This document shows, in pieces, positions 8,405 through 17,402 of a stretch of 64,000 bases of DNA. This DNA comes from Adhaeribacter radiodurans. Lineage in GTDB: Bacteria > Bacteroidota > Bacteroidia > Cytophagales > Hymenobacteraceae. Below the pieces are notes generated by a model. That model did no database searches and was not told the DNA's origin. It was given only the letters and a program-made list of their open reading frames with translations. Within the stretch, counting starts at the first letter, position 1. Each line of letters starts with the position of its first letter. The stretch is from contig NZ_CP055153.1 of assembly GCF_014075995.1 (NCBI RefSeq), forward strand, positions 1 to 64,000, read 5' to 3'. The position numbers were made by a program, and so were the translations under genes.

Positions 8405-10801
8405 ATGATTAGATACTGGCTTTTGCTTTTCATGCTTTTCTTAACTTCGGCAGCTATGGCGCAACCACAACCAAGCTTAAAACTGTGGTATACCAAGCCC
8501 GCTAATATTCAGGCCCCCGAAGACCCGAAAAATGGCTGGAAAGACGATCCTGAATGGCTCAAAGCCCTTCCGTTGGGAAATGGTTCGCTGGGTGCTATGG
8601 TGTATGGCGATGTGCCGCGGGAACGCATTCAGTTGAACGAAGAAAGCATGTGGTCGGGCAGCCCGGATGATAACAATAATCCCAATGCTTTTGCCGCTCA
8701 GGCCGAAATTCGTAAATTATTGTTTGCCGGAAAATACAAAGAAGCCACGGAGCTTACCAGTAAAACCCAAATTGCCAAAGGCGAAGGTTCGGGGCACGGT
8801 AATGGAGCTTCCGTGCCTTTCGGTAGTTTTCAACCCTTGGGCAATCTTTTTCTTGATTTCACCCAAAAAGCACCTTATCAGAATTACCGCCGGGAGCTCG
8901 ATTTAAAGGATGCCGTAGTACGGGTGAGTTATACGCAAAATGGCGTGCAGTTTAAGCGCGAAGTATTTGTAAGCCAGCCGGACCAGGTAATGGTGGTGCG
9001 TCTTACAGCGAATAAACCCGGGCAGCTTTCATTTACTGCCCAACTAGCACGGCCCGAGCGGTTTCGTACCTACTCCGAGAACGACCAGTTAATAATGGCC
9101 GGCAAGTTGAGCAACGGTAAAGGTGGCGACGGACTGGCGTACATGACCCGGCTGAAAGCCCTGGTAAACAAAGGTTCGGTAAAGTACAGCAATGCCGGGT
9201 TAACGGTTCAAGGGGCGAACGAAGTAGTCCTGCTACTCACTGCTTCCACGGATTATAAGCTGGAATTTCCTGCCTATAAAGGCCGGGATTACGTAGGTAT
9301 TACCCAAAGTAATCTGCAGAAAGCGTCTCAAAAAAGCTATAACCAACTGCTCAGCGCCCATTTAGTTGAGTATCAGCCTTATTTTAAACGGGTTTCGTTT
9401 AACTTGTTTTCGGGCGAGGATAAACTACCTACGGATGAAAGATTAGTTGCTTTTAAAACCAACCCCACTGACCAGCATTTGTACGAGCTGTTGTTTCAAT
9501 ACGGACGGTATTTACTAATTTCTTCGTCGCGACCGGGTACTCTGCCCGCTAATTTACAAGGCATCTGGACGAATAAACTGCAATCGCCCTGGAACGGCGA
9601 TTACCACACCAACATCAATATTCAAATGAATTACTGGCCAGCCGAGGTGACCAACCTGCCGGAAATGCATTTGCCATTTTTTGACTTGCTTCGTTCTCTT
9701 ACCAAACCCGGCTCCGAAACGGCCCGCATTCATTACCATGCCAAGGGCTGGGTAATTCATCCTATTACCAACGTTTGGGGCTACACGGCTCCCGGCGAAG
9801 AAGCTGGTTGGGGAATGCACACGGGCGCCACAGCCTGGTTGTGCCAGCACATTGGCGAGCATTATCGTTTTACCCAGGACGAAGCTTTTCTGCGGGAACA
9901 ATACCCGGTACTAAAAGCAGCTACTGAATTTTACATGGACTGGCTGGTGGTGCACCCGGAAACCGGTAAACTGGTATCCGGACCGGCTGGATCGCCGGAA
10001 AATGCTTTTTTTGCACCCGATGGTAGTAAAGCTCAGATTAGCATGGGGCCGGCACACGAACAACAGGTAATCTGGCAATTATTCGATGATTTTTTGATGG
10101 CTTCTAAAGTGCTTCACATTCAGGACGATTGGACCAAACGCATTACCTTGGCTCAACAACAATTAGCCGGTCCGCAGATTGGCTCCGATGGACGATTAAT
10201 GGAGTGGGCTACCGAATTTAAAGAAGCTGAACCAGGGCACCGGCATATATCTCATTTATTTGCTTTACATCCGGGCTATCAGATTAACCCGGTTCAAACG
10301 CCGGAGTTAGCTGTTGCTGCTAAAAAATCGTTGGATTACCGCATTGCCAAAGGTGGAGGCCACACCGGGTGGAGTGCTGCCTGGCTGATAAGCCAGTACG
10401 CCCGGTTAAAAGAAGCCGAAAAAGCCAAGGCCAGCCTGGATGTAGTAATTACTAAAAGTACCTCACCTAATTTATTTGGGCAGCACCCGCCGTTTCAGAT
10501 GGATGCCAACTTTGGTACCACTGCCGGTATTGCCGAAATGCTGGTGCAAAGCCACGTACAAACTGCTTCCGGGGGTGTATTAATTGATTTGTTACCGGCT
10601 TTACCTTCTGGTTGGGCTAAAGGACAAGTTAGTGGTTTAAAGGCTCGTGGCGGTTTTGAGCTAAACATGAACTGGCAAGGTAACCGGCTGCAGCAAGCGG
10701 AAATTCAATCTGAGAAAGGCGGTGAGGCAACCTTGCAATACGCTGGTCAAGCTAAAGCAGTAAAGTTGCAACCCGGGCAGAAACAGGTTATTACCTGGTA
10801 A
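8405..10801 (+). CDS. glycoside hydrolase family 95, alpha-L-fucosidase-like
   Basis: A 798-residue protein with a cleavable signal peptide (residues 1-19, ending AMA-QPQ), so periplasmic or exported. The N-terminal beta-sandwich holds the GH95 signature LPLGNGSLGAMVYG and IQLNEESMWSG. The (alpha/alpha)6 catalytic barrel carries HTNINIQMNYWPAE, GWSAAW and FQMDANFGTTAGIAEML, matching the Asn pair and acid positions of GH95 1,2-alpha-L-fucosidases. GH95 inverts alpha-fucosyl (also alpha-galactosyl) linkages in glycans. It is monocistronic, convergent with the SDR gene. The length is typical. Fucose is the default but not the only possible substrate. Confidence 0.92.
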   Translation: MIRYWLLLFMLFLTSAAMAQPQPSLKLWYTKPANIQAPEDPKNGWKDDPEWLKALPLGNGSLGAMVYGDVPRERIQLNEESMWSGSPDDNNNPNAFAAQAEIRKLLFAGKYKEATELTSKTQIAKGEGSGHGNGASVPFGSFQPLGNLFLDFTQKAPYQNYRRELDLKDAVVRVSYTQNGVQFKREVFVSQPDQVMVVRLTANKPGQLSFTAQLARPERFRTYSENDQLIMAGKLSNGKGGDGLAYMTRLKALVNKGSVKYSNAGLTVQGANEVVLLLTASTDYKLEFPAYKGRDYVGITQSNLQKASQKSYNQLLSAHLVEYQPYFKRVSFNLFSGEDKLPTDERLVAFKTNPTDQHLYELLFQYGRYLLISSSRPGTLPANLQGIWTNKLQSPWNGDYHTNINIQMNYWPAEVTNLPEMHLPFFDLLRSLTKPGSETARIHYHAKGWVIHPITNVWGYTAPGEEAGWGMHTGATAWLCQHIGEHYRFTQDEAFLREQYPVLKAATEFYMDWLVVHPETGKLVSGPAGSPENAFFAPDGSKAQISMGPAHEQQVIWQLFDDFLMASKVLHIQDDWTKRITLAQQQLAGPQIGSDGRLMEWATEFKEAEPGHRHISHLFALHPGYQINPVQTPELAVAAKKSLDYRIAKGGGHTGWSAAWLISQYARLKEAEKAKASLDVVITKSTSPNLFGQHPPFQMDANFGTTAGIAEMLVQSHVQTASGGVLIDLLPALPSGWAKGQVSGLKARGGFELNMNWQGNRLQQAEIQSEKGGEATLQYAGQAKAVKLQPGQKQVITW

Positions 10802-10839
10802 TATTTAAACGAGGCCTGCCAGTAACGAAACAAACACAG

Positions 10840-10876
10840 CCGTTTCTAATCAGTAAACACCAACAATTAGAAACGG
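10840..10876. terminator. hairpin between convergent genes, possible bidirectional terminator
   Basis: An 11-bp perfect stem, CCGTTTCTAAT / ATTAGAAACGG, with a 15-nt loop lies 38 bp after the GH95 stop and 75 bp beyond the SDR stop on the other strand. There is no clear U-tract, so termination is inferred from position and symmetry only. Confidence 0.45.
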
Positions 10877-10951
10877 AAACCCACTCCATCAATGGAAGCA
10901 ACCTTTTCTCTTTGAACTATAAGCAAAAAATATTAACAAAAATATATATGT

Positions 10952-11722
10952 TTATTGGGCCAGATAGCCTCCATCTGCGGCATAGTAGGCACCAGTTACA
11001 AACGATGCTTTATCGGAACTTAGCCAAGTTACTAATTCAGCCACTTCTTCGGATTGTCCTAATCTTCCAATAGGGTGTAAACGGGCTAGCATCTGAAAGG
11101 TATCTTCTTGCATGCCAGCTTCTGTTAATAGGGGCGTTTTAATAAATGCCGGCCCTACAGCGTTAATGCGAATACCTTTGGCGGAATATTCCAGGGCCCC
11201 ATTTTTAGTAAGTCCTACTACGCCGTGCTTAGCCGCTACATAGGCCGCCGAATTGGCAAAACCAACCTGACCCAGGATAGACGAGTTATTTACAATAGCT
11301 CCGCCGCCATTCTGCAGCATTTGCTGGATCTGGTACTTCATGCAGTAAAACACACTACTTAGATTAATTGCAATTACTTTATTCCAATTTTTAATACTCA
11401 GGTCACCTACCGGGTTAGCTTCGCCACCAATTCCGGCATTGTTGAAGGCAATATTTAACTGACCATATTGCTCTACTGTTTTCTTTACCAGGTTTTGGCA
11501 ATCTTCCGGCTTTGATACATCTGCTTTCACAAACAGGGCATCTCCACCGTTTTGCTTTATTTCTTCTACTACTTCCAACCCTTTTGCTTCCTGTATATCA
11601 GAAACTACTACCTGGGCGCCCTCGCGTGCATACTGTAGGGCAGTTGCTTTCCCAATACCGGAAGATGCACCGGTTACTAATGCCACTTTACCCGAAAATA
11701 TTTTTTTTGTAGTTCCTTCCAT
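10952..11722 (-). CDS. SDR family NAD(P)-dependent oxidoreductase
   Basis: A 256-residue classical short-chain dehydrogenase. The cofactor motif TGASSGIG is near residues 17-24, NNAG follows strand 4, the catalytic Ser is in NNSSILGQVG, and Tyr/Lys are in YVAAK. The end has WLSSDKASFVTGAYYAADGG. The acidic residue after strand 2 (VVVSD) suggests NAD(H) preference. The substrate is unknown. Its upstream region contains the same 65-bp CRP/FNR-type promoter arrangement as the cbb3 oxidase genes, so it is probably induced in the same condition (inference). Confidence 0.93.
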   Translation of the reverse strand: MEGTTKKIFSGKVALVTGASSGIGKATALQYAREGAQVVVSDIQEAKGLEVVEEIKQNGGDALFVKADVSKPEDCQNLVKKTVEQYGQLNIAFNNAGIGGEANPVGDLSIKNWNKVIAINLSSVFYCMKYQIQQMLQNGGGAIVNNSSILGQVGFANSAAYVAAKHGVVGLTKNGALEYSAKGIRINAVGPAFIKTPLLTEAGMQEDTFQMLARLHPIGRLGQSEEVAELVTWLSSDKASFVTGAYYAADGGYLAQ

Positions 11723-11751
11723 TTTTATGTTTAAATTGTTTTAACCTTCTG

Positions 11752-11816
11752 CAAAACTCCGAACTTCTCTTTACCGGGCAAATGACTTATATCATAGCAC
11801 AACATGTTTGTTGTTA
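11752..11816 (-). promoter_or_regulatory. CRP/FNR-type promoter of the SDR gene
   Basis: On the minus strand: TAACAACAAACA (degenerate box 1, 11805-11816), TGACTTATATCA (box 2, 11783-11794) and the -7 element GAGTTTTG (11752-11759). Box centres are 22 bp apart, and box 2 is centred 36.5 bp before the final G of the -7 element. This is exactly the spacing seen before hemA, ccoI, ccoN and ccoG. Confidence 0.75.
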
Positions 11817-11978
11817 ATAATAGATTATTGTAGTCCTATTCTGTTCTTTTTGTTTTCCAGCAAAAGGTAAGAGTTACATTAAAATCAAGCTATAATGCGT
11901 TCTTTTCCGGATAAATTTTGCCAGCCAAAAAAGAGAAGAGTTAAGATGGCCTAAAGAGTAATGAGCATGCCCAGATAG

Positions 11979-12687
11979 TTAATGGTTACAGCAAGTTATA
12001 TAATCCGAAATAAAAGCAATGTCGATGGCGGCATGAAAGACAGCACAGATAAAAATACTGCCTCCGGAAGAATTAAATAATCAGGTAAGTAAAATACTAC
12101 CCGTAAGTAAACTGATAAACCAGCCAATTATTTCCAAAAAATTCATGCTGGTATAACCTGGTTGGTAAAGAAACAAAGGCTAGTGCCAAATGGCCCAAAA
12201 AAGGTAAAAATTAAGCTAGAGACAAAAGCGTTGTGCTTCTGCTGAAAATGGGGCAAGGTAATTCCTTTTCAGCTTACTTCTTCGCCTAAACCAAAGAACA
12301 GCAGGTTAAATAGAAAGTATTGAAATAAATTAAAGTTCGGATACTCTTTTGTTTTACCTATATAACCCAGTTCAATGGGAGATTTACGAATAAGAAATTC
12401 AGTAAGGAAGCTATCCCAAACAAGAGAAAAGGACTAAGCAAGGCAATTAGTAAAAATTTAGTAGGGCAAGGATTAAATGACTTTTTTAGTAAGCGCAACA
12501 AACCAGATTTTCCTTGCTCTTGCCCCAGTACTATAACGCCGGCCAATAAAGGACCCCAGGCTCCCAAACCATGCTGATAAGGTAGAACCGGCACACTATA
12601 CACCCCAAAATAGGGCAAATACAGCGGCAGCCATATCGCCCAGGAAACAAAGTAGCTCAGAAAAAAGAATTTAGCTAAACTAAACAT
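11979..12687 (-). pseudogene. decayed CPBP (Abi) intramembrane protease gene
   Basis: The 5' part (start ATG at 12687) encodes membrane segments MFSLAKFFFLSYFVSWAIWL and onward, then hits TAG at 12358-12360. In another frame the homology continues as YIGKTKEYPNFNLFQYFLF and then FFGLGEEVS, the CPBP glutamate motif. TGA at 12269-12271 replaces the expected Trp. A further frameshift and two more stops occur before GGSIFICAVFHAAIDIAFIS, the last CPBP helix. I count at least two frameshifts and three nonsense codons. CPBP proteins are membrane-embedded proteases of the CAAX/prenyl-protease family; this copy cannot make one. The 5' end borders the DUF6544-like gene. Confidence 0.8.
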
Positions 12688-12712
12688 ACGCTTTTCTTTG
12701 CCTATATTATTT

Positions 12713-13525
12713 TTAAAATGATTCTGGTATGTCGTATTCAATTAAATTGAGCTTGAAGTTTGCGTAAGAATGGTCGCCTGTTTTTAGCCGCCAGATACCC
12801 TCAGCTCGGGTAGGAATACGAATGCCGTTTATATCCTGGTATTCGCTGAATTTGCCAACCCAATTTTCCAGGGTTTGTTCGCCCATATAGCGTTGGGTTT
12901 CCATTTGGGTAATTTCGCCGGCAGCATTAAAATATACCTTATAAGAAACAGTTAACTGATCATAGGTAAAAGTTAGTAGGGCCGTATTATCGTTAATGGC
13001 CGACCAGCTTAAATTTTCAGAGGGCAGTAAATTAGTAGGGAACCAGGCACTTTCTCCTAGCCAGCGCAATAATTCGCCTTGGTCGTATTTAGGGCCGGAT
13101 CCATCCGCAACCGGAATTAGCGAAAACAATTTTACCTGTAGTCCGCCTTTCCCGGCAGCAAACCTATCTTTGGCCGAAAATAAGTTGGTCTTACCTAGCC
13201 AGATAAACCCGGGAGTAGCCGTAGTAAAATACTGCTCTCCCGTAATAGCCATCCAGTCTTTCTTTAAATCAGTTTTAAATTGACCTTCATGTTTTAAGCG
13301 CACAAAGTTAATGTACGGCTGTCCTTCTCTTAATACCAGTTTAAAATAGCGTTGTACCGGGTTAGGTAAACCTACTATTTGCGCATAAGTAAAAACTTTA
13401 CCTGTGGTAGGTTTTGATGCCGAAAACAACCGTTTAATTTCTAGCTTTACCTTAAAACTAGTCCAACTTCTGCCCGCCACGAAAGCAGCTACCAGCACGG
13501 CTAATAAAGAAAGTAGTCGTTTCAT
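12713..13525 (-). CDS. DUF6544/DUF6920-like membrane-anchored protein
   Basis: A 270-residue protein with one N-terminal hydrophobic segment (LLSLLAVLVAAFVAG), then a mainly beta-strand domain. LPNPVQRYFKLVL near residue 53 and the stretches WFPTNLL, YKVYFNAAGEI and IPTRAEGIW match the uncharacterised DUF6544/DUF6920 family as I remember it; no function is established. It lies just upstream of the CPBP pseudogene in the same direction, so the two were probably once an operon. The flanking 13526-13811 region holds nothing else recognised. Confidence 0.65.
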   Translation of the reverse strand: MKRLLSLLAVLVAAFVAGRSWTSFKVKLEIKRLFSASKPTTGKVFTYAQIVGLPNPVQRYFKLVLREGQPYINFVRLKHEGQFKTDLKKDWMAITGEQYFTTATPGFIWLGKTNLFSAKDRFAAGKGGLQVKLFSLIPVADGSGPKYDQGELLRWLGESAWFPTNLLPSENLSWSAINDNTALLTFTYDQLTVSYKVYFNAAGEITQMETQRYMGEQTLENWVGKFSEYQDINGIRIPTRAEGIWRLKTGDHSYANFKLNLIEYDIPESF

Positions 13526-13811
13526 TATATTGTATAAGTTTTTAATAGCAGCATTTAGTAAGGCAGACTAATTCTATTTACTTCGCTCAAAACTATCTTT
13601 TGGAATACATACTTTTTATGATGATTCTCTTGTTTTTGGCTGACATTTAGCAGGAAAGTTAAGGAATGAATATGGAGGTATTATTTAAAATTAGGGCTTT
13701 TCTGTAGAGTTTATTTAAGGCTCCAAAGAACGAAACGTTATTAAATACTATACGTCCTAATCGTAAGTAAACCTTTACTTAAAATTTCGTAACCTGCAAT
13801 AAACAACCCCA

Positions 13812-13853
13812 TGATTCTTATCATAGAATTTAGAAGGTTGGTAATTATCTTTG
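13812..13853 (+). promoter_or_regulatory. CRP/FNR-type box and -7 element of the FixL-like kinase gene
   Basis: ATGATTCTTATCAT contains a perfect TGAT-N4-ATCA box (13812-13823), followed by the canonical -7 element TATCTTTG (13846-13853). The box is centred 35.5 bp before the last G, 1 bp less than in the other promoters. The upstream box is weak at best (TAACCTGCAATA, 13790-13801). This suggests that the sensor gene is itself under control of the local CRP-type regulator. Confidence 0.6.
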
Positions 13854-13888
13854 TAAATAATTATATTGCCAAAAGCCTGAACTGAACA

Positions 13889-15412
13889 TTGGAGCAAAAC
13901 ATAGAAGATAGATCCCGCTTACAAGCAATCATAAATACGGCCATAGATGGCATCATCACCATTGATAGCGCCGGAATAATAGAAACGGTAAACCCGGCGG
14001 CAGCCCGTATTTTTGGCTATGAACCAGCCGAAATTATCGGGCAAAATGTTAAAATATTAATGCCGGAACCGGATCGCAGCCAGCATGATAATTATATTCA
14101 AAATTATCACAGAACCGGTATTGGTCAGATTATCGGCAAAGGCCGGGAGGTATTAGGACGACGAAAAGATGGTACGGTGTTTCCGTTTTTATTGAGCATT
14201 AGCGAAGTAAAACTAAAGGAGAAACAAATTTTTACCGGTATTATTCATGATATTACTAATTTAAAAAAAGCGGAGGCGGCATTACGCGAAAGTGAAAACA
14301 AAATCACTTCCATTATTCAGGCGGCCGTTGATGGGATTATTACAATTGATACCCGGGGCATCATCGAGATGGTAAACCCTTCGGCGGCCCGGTTATTTGG
14401 GTACGAAGCCAATGAATTATTGGGCAAAAGTATTAATGTATTAATGCCGGAACCCGACCATAGCAGGCACGATGGGTATATGCATAACTACCATACCACC
14501 GGCAGGAAAAAGATAATTGGCATAGGCCGCGAAGTAACCGGTTTACGAAGAGATGGTACTATTTTCCCTTTTTACTTGAGTATTAGTGAAGTGGAATTAG
14601 CCGACCGCAAGGTGTATACCGGTTTTATTCATGATATTACCCAACAAAAATTAAACGAAGAAAAGCTACGCCGCTACGCCGCCGAACTGGAGCGCAGCAA
14701 CCTGGAACTGCAGGATTTTGCTTATGTTTCGTCGCACGATTTGCAGGAACCCTTGCGCAAAATTCAAGCTTTCGGCGACCGGCTCCTAACCAAAGAGCAC
14801 GCCAACCTCAGCGACCAGGGCAAAGATTATCTGGAACGAATGCTAAACGCAGCTTCCCGGATGCAGAACTTAATCAACGATTTGCTGGCTTTCTCGCGGG
14901 TTACTACCAAAAGCAAGCCTTTTGTGCGGGTAAGTCTCGAAAAAATACTAACCGAAGTACTTTCAGATCTGGAAATAACCATTGAGCAAACGCAAACGCA
15001 AATAAACCGGTCTCCTTTACCCGACATAGAAGCCGAGCCTACCCAGATACGACAACTCTTCCAGAATTTAATTAGCAATGCAATCAAGTTCCGGAAAGAA
15101 AACGAGCAGCCCATCATTAACATATATGCCCGGCAACTGCAACGCCAGGCGCACCTCACCGCAACGCCCGGCGATCAACAAGTGGAAATATCGATAGAAG
15201 ATAATGGCATTGGATTCGACGAAAAATACCTGGACCGGATATTTAATATTTTTCAACGGCTGGAAGGGCATAAATACGAAGGCTCGGGCATTGGGCTGGC
15301 CATCTGCCGGAAAATAGCCATCCGGCACGGTGGCGATATTACTGCCCAAAGCCAGGTGGGTGTAGGAACCCGTTTTATCATTACCTTAGCTACTAAACAA
15401 CCTCAGCAATAA
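13889..15412 (+). CDS. FixL-like oxygen-sensor histidine kinase with two haem-PAS domains
   Basis: A 507-residue soluble kinase: PAS1 (about 10-125), PAS2 (about 135-255), HisKA with His283 in SSHDLQEPLRKI, and HATPase_c (EDNGIGFD, GSGIGLAICRKI). Both PAS domains contain the FixL block LMPEPD followed by the haem-ligand His (His66 and His194) and, exactly 20 residues later, the Arg equivalent to FixL Arg220 (Arg86 and Arg214, in IIGKGRE and IIGIGRE). This spacing matches His200/Arg220 of Bradyrhizobium FixL. I infer a cytoplasmic haem-based O2 sensor. The start is TTG, and no better in-frame ATG is near. It is followed after 10 bp by a receiver gene. Confidence 0.9.
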   Translation: MEQNIEDRSRLQAIINTAIDGIITIDSAGIIETVNPAAARIFGYEPAEIIGQNVKILMPEPDRSQHDNYIQNYHRTGIGQIIGKGREVLGRRKDGTVFPFLLSISEVKLKEKQIFTGIIHDITNLKKAEAALRESENKITSIIQAAVDGIITIDTRGIIEMVNPSAARLFGYEANELLGKSINVLMPEPDHSRHDGYMHNYHTTGRKKIIGIGREVTGLRRDGTIFPFYLSISEVELADRKVYTGFIHDITQQKLNEEKLRRYAAELERSNLELQDFAYVSSHDLQEPLRKIQAFGDRLLTKEHANLSDQGKDYLERMLNAASRMQNLINDLLAFSRVTTKSKPFVRVSLEKILTEVLSDLEITIEQTQTQINRSPLPDIEAEPTQIRQLFQNLISNAIKFRKENEQPIINIYARQLQRQAHLTATPGDQQVEISIEDNGIGFDEKYLDRIFNIFQRLEGHKYEGSGIGLAICRKIAIRHGGDITAQSQVGVGTRFIITLATKQPQQ

Positions 15413-15422
15413 ATATACGCGC

Positions 15423-15875
15423 ATGAGCGACAATAAAAGAAGCATAGTTATTTTAATTGCCGACGATGATGCCGAAGACCGGATGCTACTAAAAGAAGCA
15501 ATGGAGGAAAACCGGTTAAAAAACACCATTCAGTTCGTAGAAAACGGCGAAGAATTAATGGACTACCTGCGTAACAAAGGAAAATATGCCGACAAAGAAA
15601 AATACTCTTGTCCGGGGCTGATTCTGCTGGATTTAAATATGCCGAAAAAAGACGGCCGGGAAGCCCTGAAGGAAATTAAAGAAGATGCCCACCTGCGCCT
15701 GATTCCGGTAGTAGTTTTAACCACTTCCAAAGCCGAAGAAGATATTCTGAATACCTACGATTTAGGCGTAAGCTCCTTTATTACCAAGCCCGTAACTTTT
15801 AGCTCCTTGGTAGATACCATGAAAAAGCTCACGGAATATTGGTTTGATATTGTAGAGTTACCGAAGGTAAAATAG
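15423..15875 (+). CDS. single-domain response regulator (Rcp1-like receiver)
   Basis: A 150-residue stand-alone receiver. The acidic pair is in ADDDAED, the phospho-acceptor is Asp70 in LILLDLNMPKKDG, the switch Thr is in VVLTTSKAEED, and the Lys is in FITKPV. There is no output domain, so it acts as a phosphotransfer intermediate or by protein interaction. Receivers of this form commonly sit beside bacteriophytochrome-type kinases, whose kinase core resembles that of the upstream gene. It lies 10 bp after the FixL-like kinase, so it is probably its first partner. Confidence 0.92.
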   Translation: MSDNKRSIVILIADDDAEDRMLLKEAMEENRLKNTIQFVENGEELMDYLRNKGKYADKEKYSCPGLILLDLNMPKKDGREALKEIKEDAHLRLIPVVVLTTSKAEEDILNTYDLGVSSFITKPVTFSSLVDTMKKLTEYWFDIVELPKVK

Positions 15876-16007
15876 ACTAGGCGGTCCATAGCTTGCAGTC
15901 CGCAAACCATAACAAAGAAATAGGTTAATCTGCTTTAAAGAGCTCTGCATAAATATAATCCATTTAGGTAGGTGCTGGTGTTAGTAGCTTTCTTTTAATG
16001 AAAGCAG

Positions 16008-16060
16008 CCGCCTCTCCTTCCCTGTTTTTAGGGAAGGTGCCCTTTGGGGTGGAAGGGTTT
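16008..16060. repeat. short CT/GA hairpin repeat (family D)
   Basis: CTCTCCTTCCCTGTTTTTAG then GGAAGGTGCCCTTTGGGGTG: a member of the CCCCTCC...GGAGGGG hairpin repeats scattered in this window. It sits in the 294-bp spacer between the receiver gene and the receiver-kinase gene. Confidence 0.5.
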
Positions 16061-16169
16061 AAACACTAAAAAGAACAAAGAAGCGAGCAATGAAATAATT
16101 TACTAAAAAATTGTAACGACAGCCGTAGCTACGCCAGCATTATTCTTTATTTAAATATTATCATCCCAA

Positions 16170-17402
16170 ATGCCTGAAAAAATAAAAGTATTACTGGTAG
16201 ATGACGATGAAGATGATTACATCATCACGCGCGATATAATTAGTGATATACCCGCCAGTAATTACCAACTCGAATGGACGTCTTCTTTTGACGAAGCTTT
16301 AACAATAATCCATCAATGGAACCATGATGTGTACCTCATTGATTACCGCTTAGGTGCCCACGATGGATTGGAATTAATTGCCAAAGCCATTGAGAGTGGT
16401 AGTATGGCCCCTTTTATTTTGCTTACCGGGCAAAGCGACCGCGAAACGGATGAGAAAGCCATGCGCATTGGGGCTTCTGATTACCTGGTAAAAGGTACCT
16501 TTACGCCCTTTGACCTGGAGCGTTCCGTGCGATACAGTATTGAACACGCGAAAAGTCTCGCCGAAATTCAAAAGCTAAATTCTGAACTGGAACAGCGGGT
16601 AAAAGTGCGTACCCAGGAACTGGCCGAAGCCGTTATTAAGTTAGAAGAAACAAATAAAAGTTTATTTGAGGCGCAGCAGGAAATAAAGAAAGCCCTGCAA
16701 AAAGAAAAAGAATTAAACGAACTCAAATCCCGGTTTGTTACCATTGCTTCGCACGAGTTTCGGACACCTTTAAGCACCGTTCTATCTTCGGCTTCTCTCA
16801 TTGGCAAATACAAACTCACCGAAGATGATGAGAAACGTCAGAAACACGTGAGCCGGATAAAATCGGCGGTCAGTAATTTAACAGGTATCCTCAACGATTT
16901 TTTGTCGTTGAGCCGCATCGAAGAAGGCAAAATATACAACGTGCCTACTACTTTCGCGCTGGAGCCATTTGCCGCCGGTATTGTAGAAGAAATGCAGGGT
17001 TATATTAAAGTAGGACAGCACATTCAATACCAGCACCAAGGCCAGCCCGACCAGGTAACGCTCGATAAACAATTGCTCAAAAATATTACTTTAAACCTGT
17101 TATCCAACGCCAGTAAGTATTCCGGCGAAGGCAAAACTATTTACTTCACTACCAACATTACCCCGGAGCGTATAACCATGCAAGTTCAGGACGAAGGAAT
17201 AGGCATACCCGAAGCAGATCAGACTCATTTATTTACGCTTTTTTTTCGGGCTCAGAATGCCACCAACTACGAGGGTACCGGTTTGGGCCTGAATATCGTA
17301 AAACGGTACGTAGATATAATGAATGGTACGCTGCATTACCAAAGCGTTTTAAATAAAGGTACTACTTTTACCGTAGATTTCCCCAGAAATCCCAGCCTAT
17401 GA
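16170..17402 (+). CDS. receiver-histidine kinase hybrid
   Basis: A 410-residue protein: N-terminal receiver (acidic pocket in VDDDEDDY, phospho-acceptor Asp58 in YLIDYRLGAHDG), a coiled-coil linker (about 130-185), HisKA with His195 in FVTIASHEFRTPL, and HATPase_c (NLLSNASKYSGEG, DEGIGIPEAD, GTGLGLNIVKRY). There are no membrane segments. This architecture accepts a phosphoryl group and in turn controls a downstream partner. Its stop overlaps the start of the next gene (ATGA), so the receiver-CRP protein is the evident partner. Together with the two upstream genes it suggests a multi-step relay. Confidence 0.92.
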   Translation: MPEKIKVLLVDDDEDDYIITRDIISDIPASNYQLEWTSSFDEALTIIHQWNHDVYLIDYRLGAHDGLELIAKAIESGSMAPFILLTGQSDRETDEKAMRIGASDYLVKGTFTPFDLERSVRYSIEHAKSLAEIQKLNSELEQRVKVRTQELAEAVIKLEETNKSLFEAQQEIKKALQKEKELNELKSRFVTIASHEFRTPLSTVLSSASLIGKYKLTEDDEKRQKHVSRIKSAVSNLTGILNDFLSLSRIEEGKIYNVPTTFALEPFAAGIVEEMQGYIKVGQHIQYQHQGQPDQVTLDKQLLKNITLNLLSNASKYSGEGKTIYFTTNITPERITMQVQDEGIGIPEADQTHLFTLFFRAQNATNYEGTGLGLNIVKRYVDIMNGTLHYQSVLNKGTTFTVDFPRNPSL

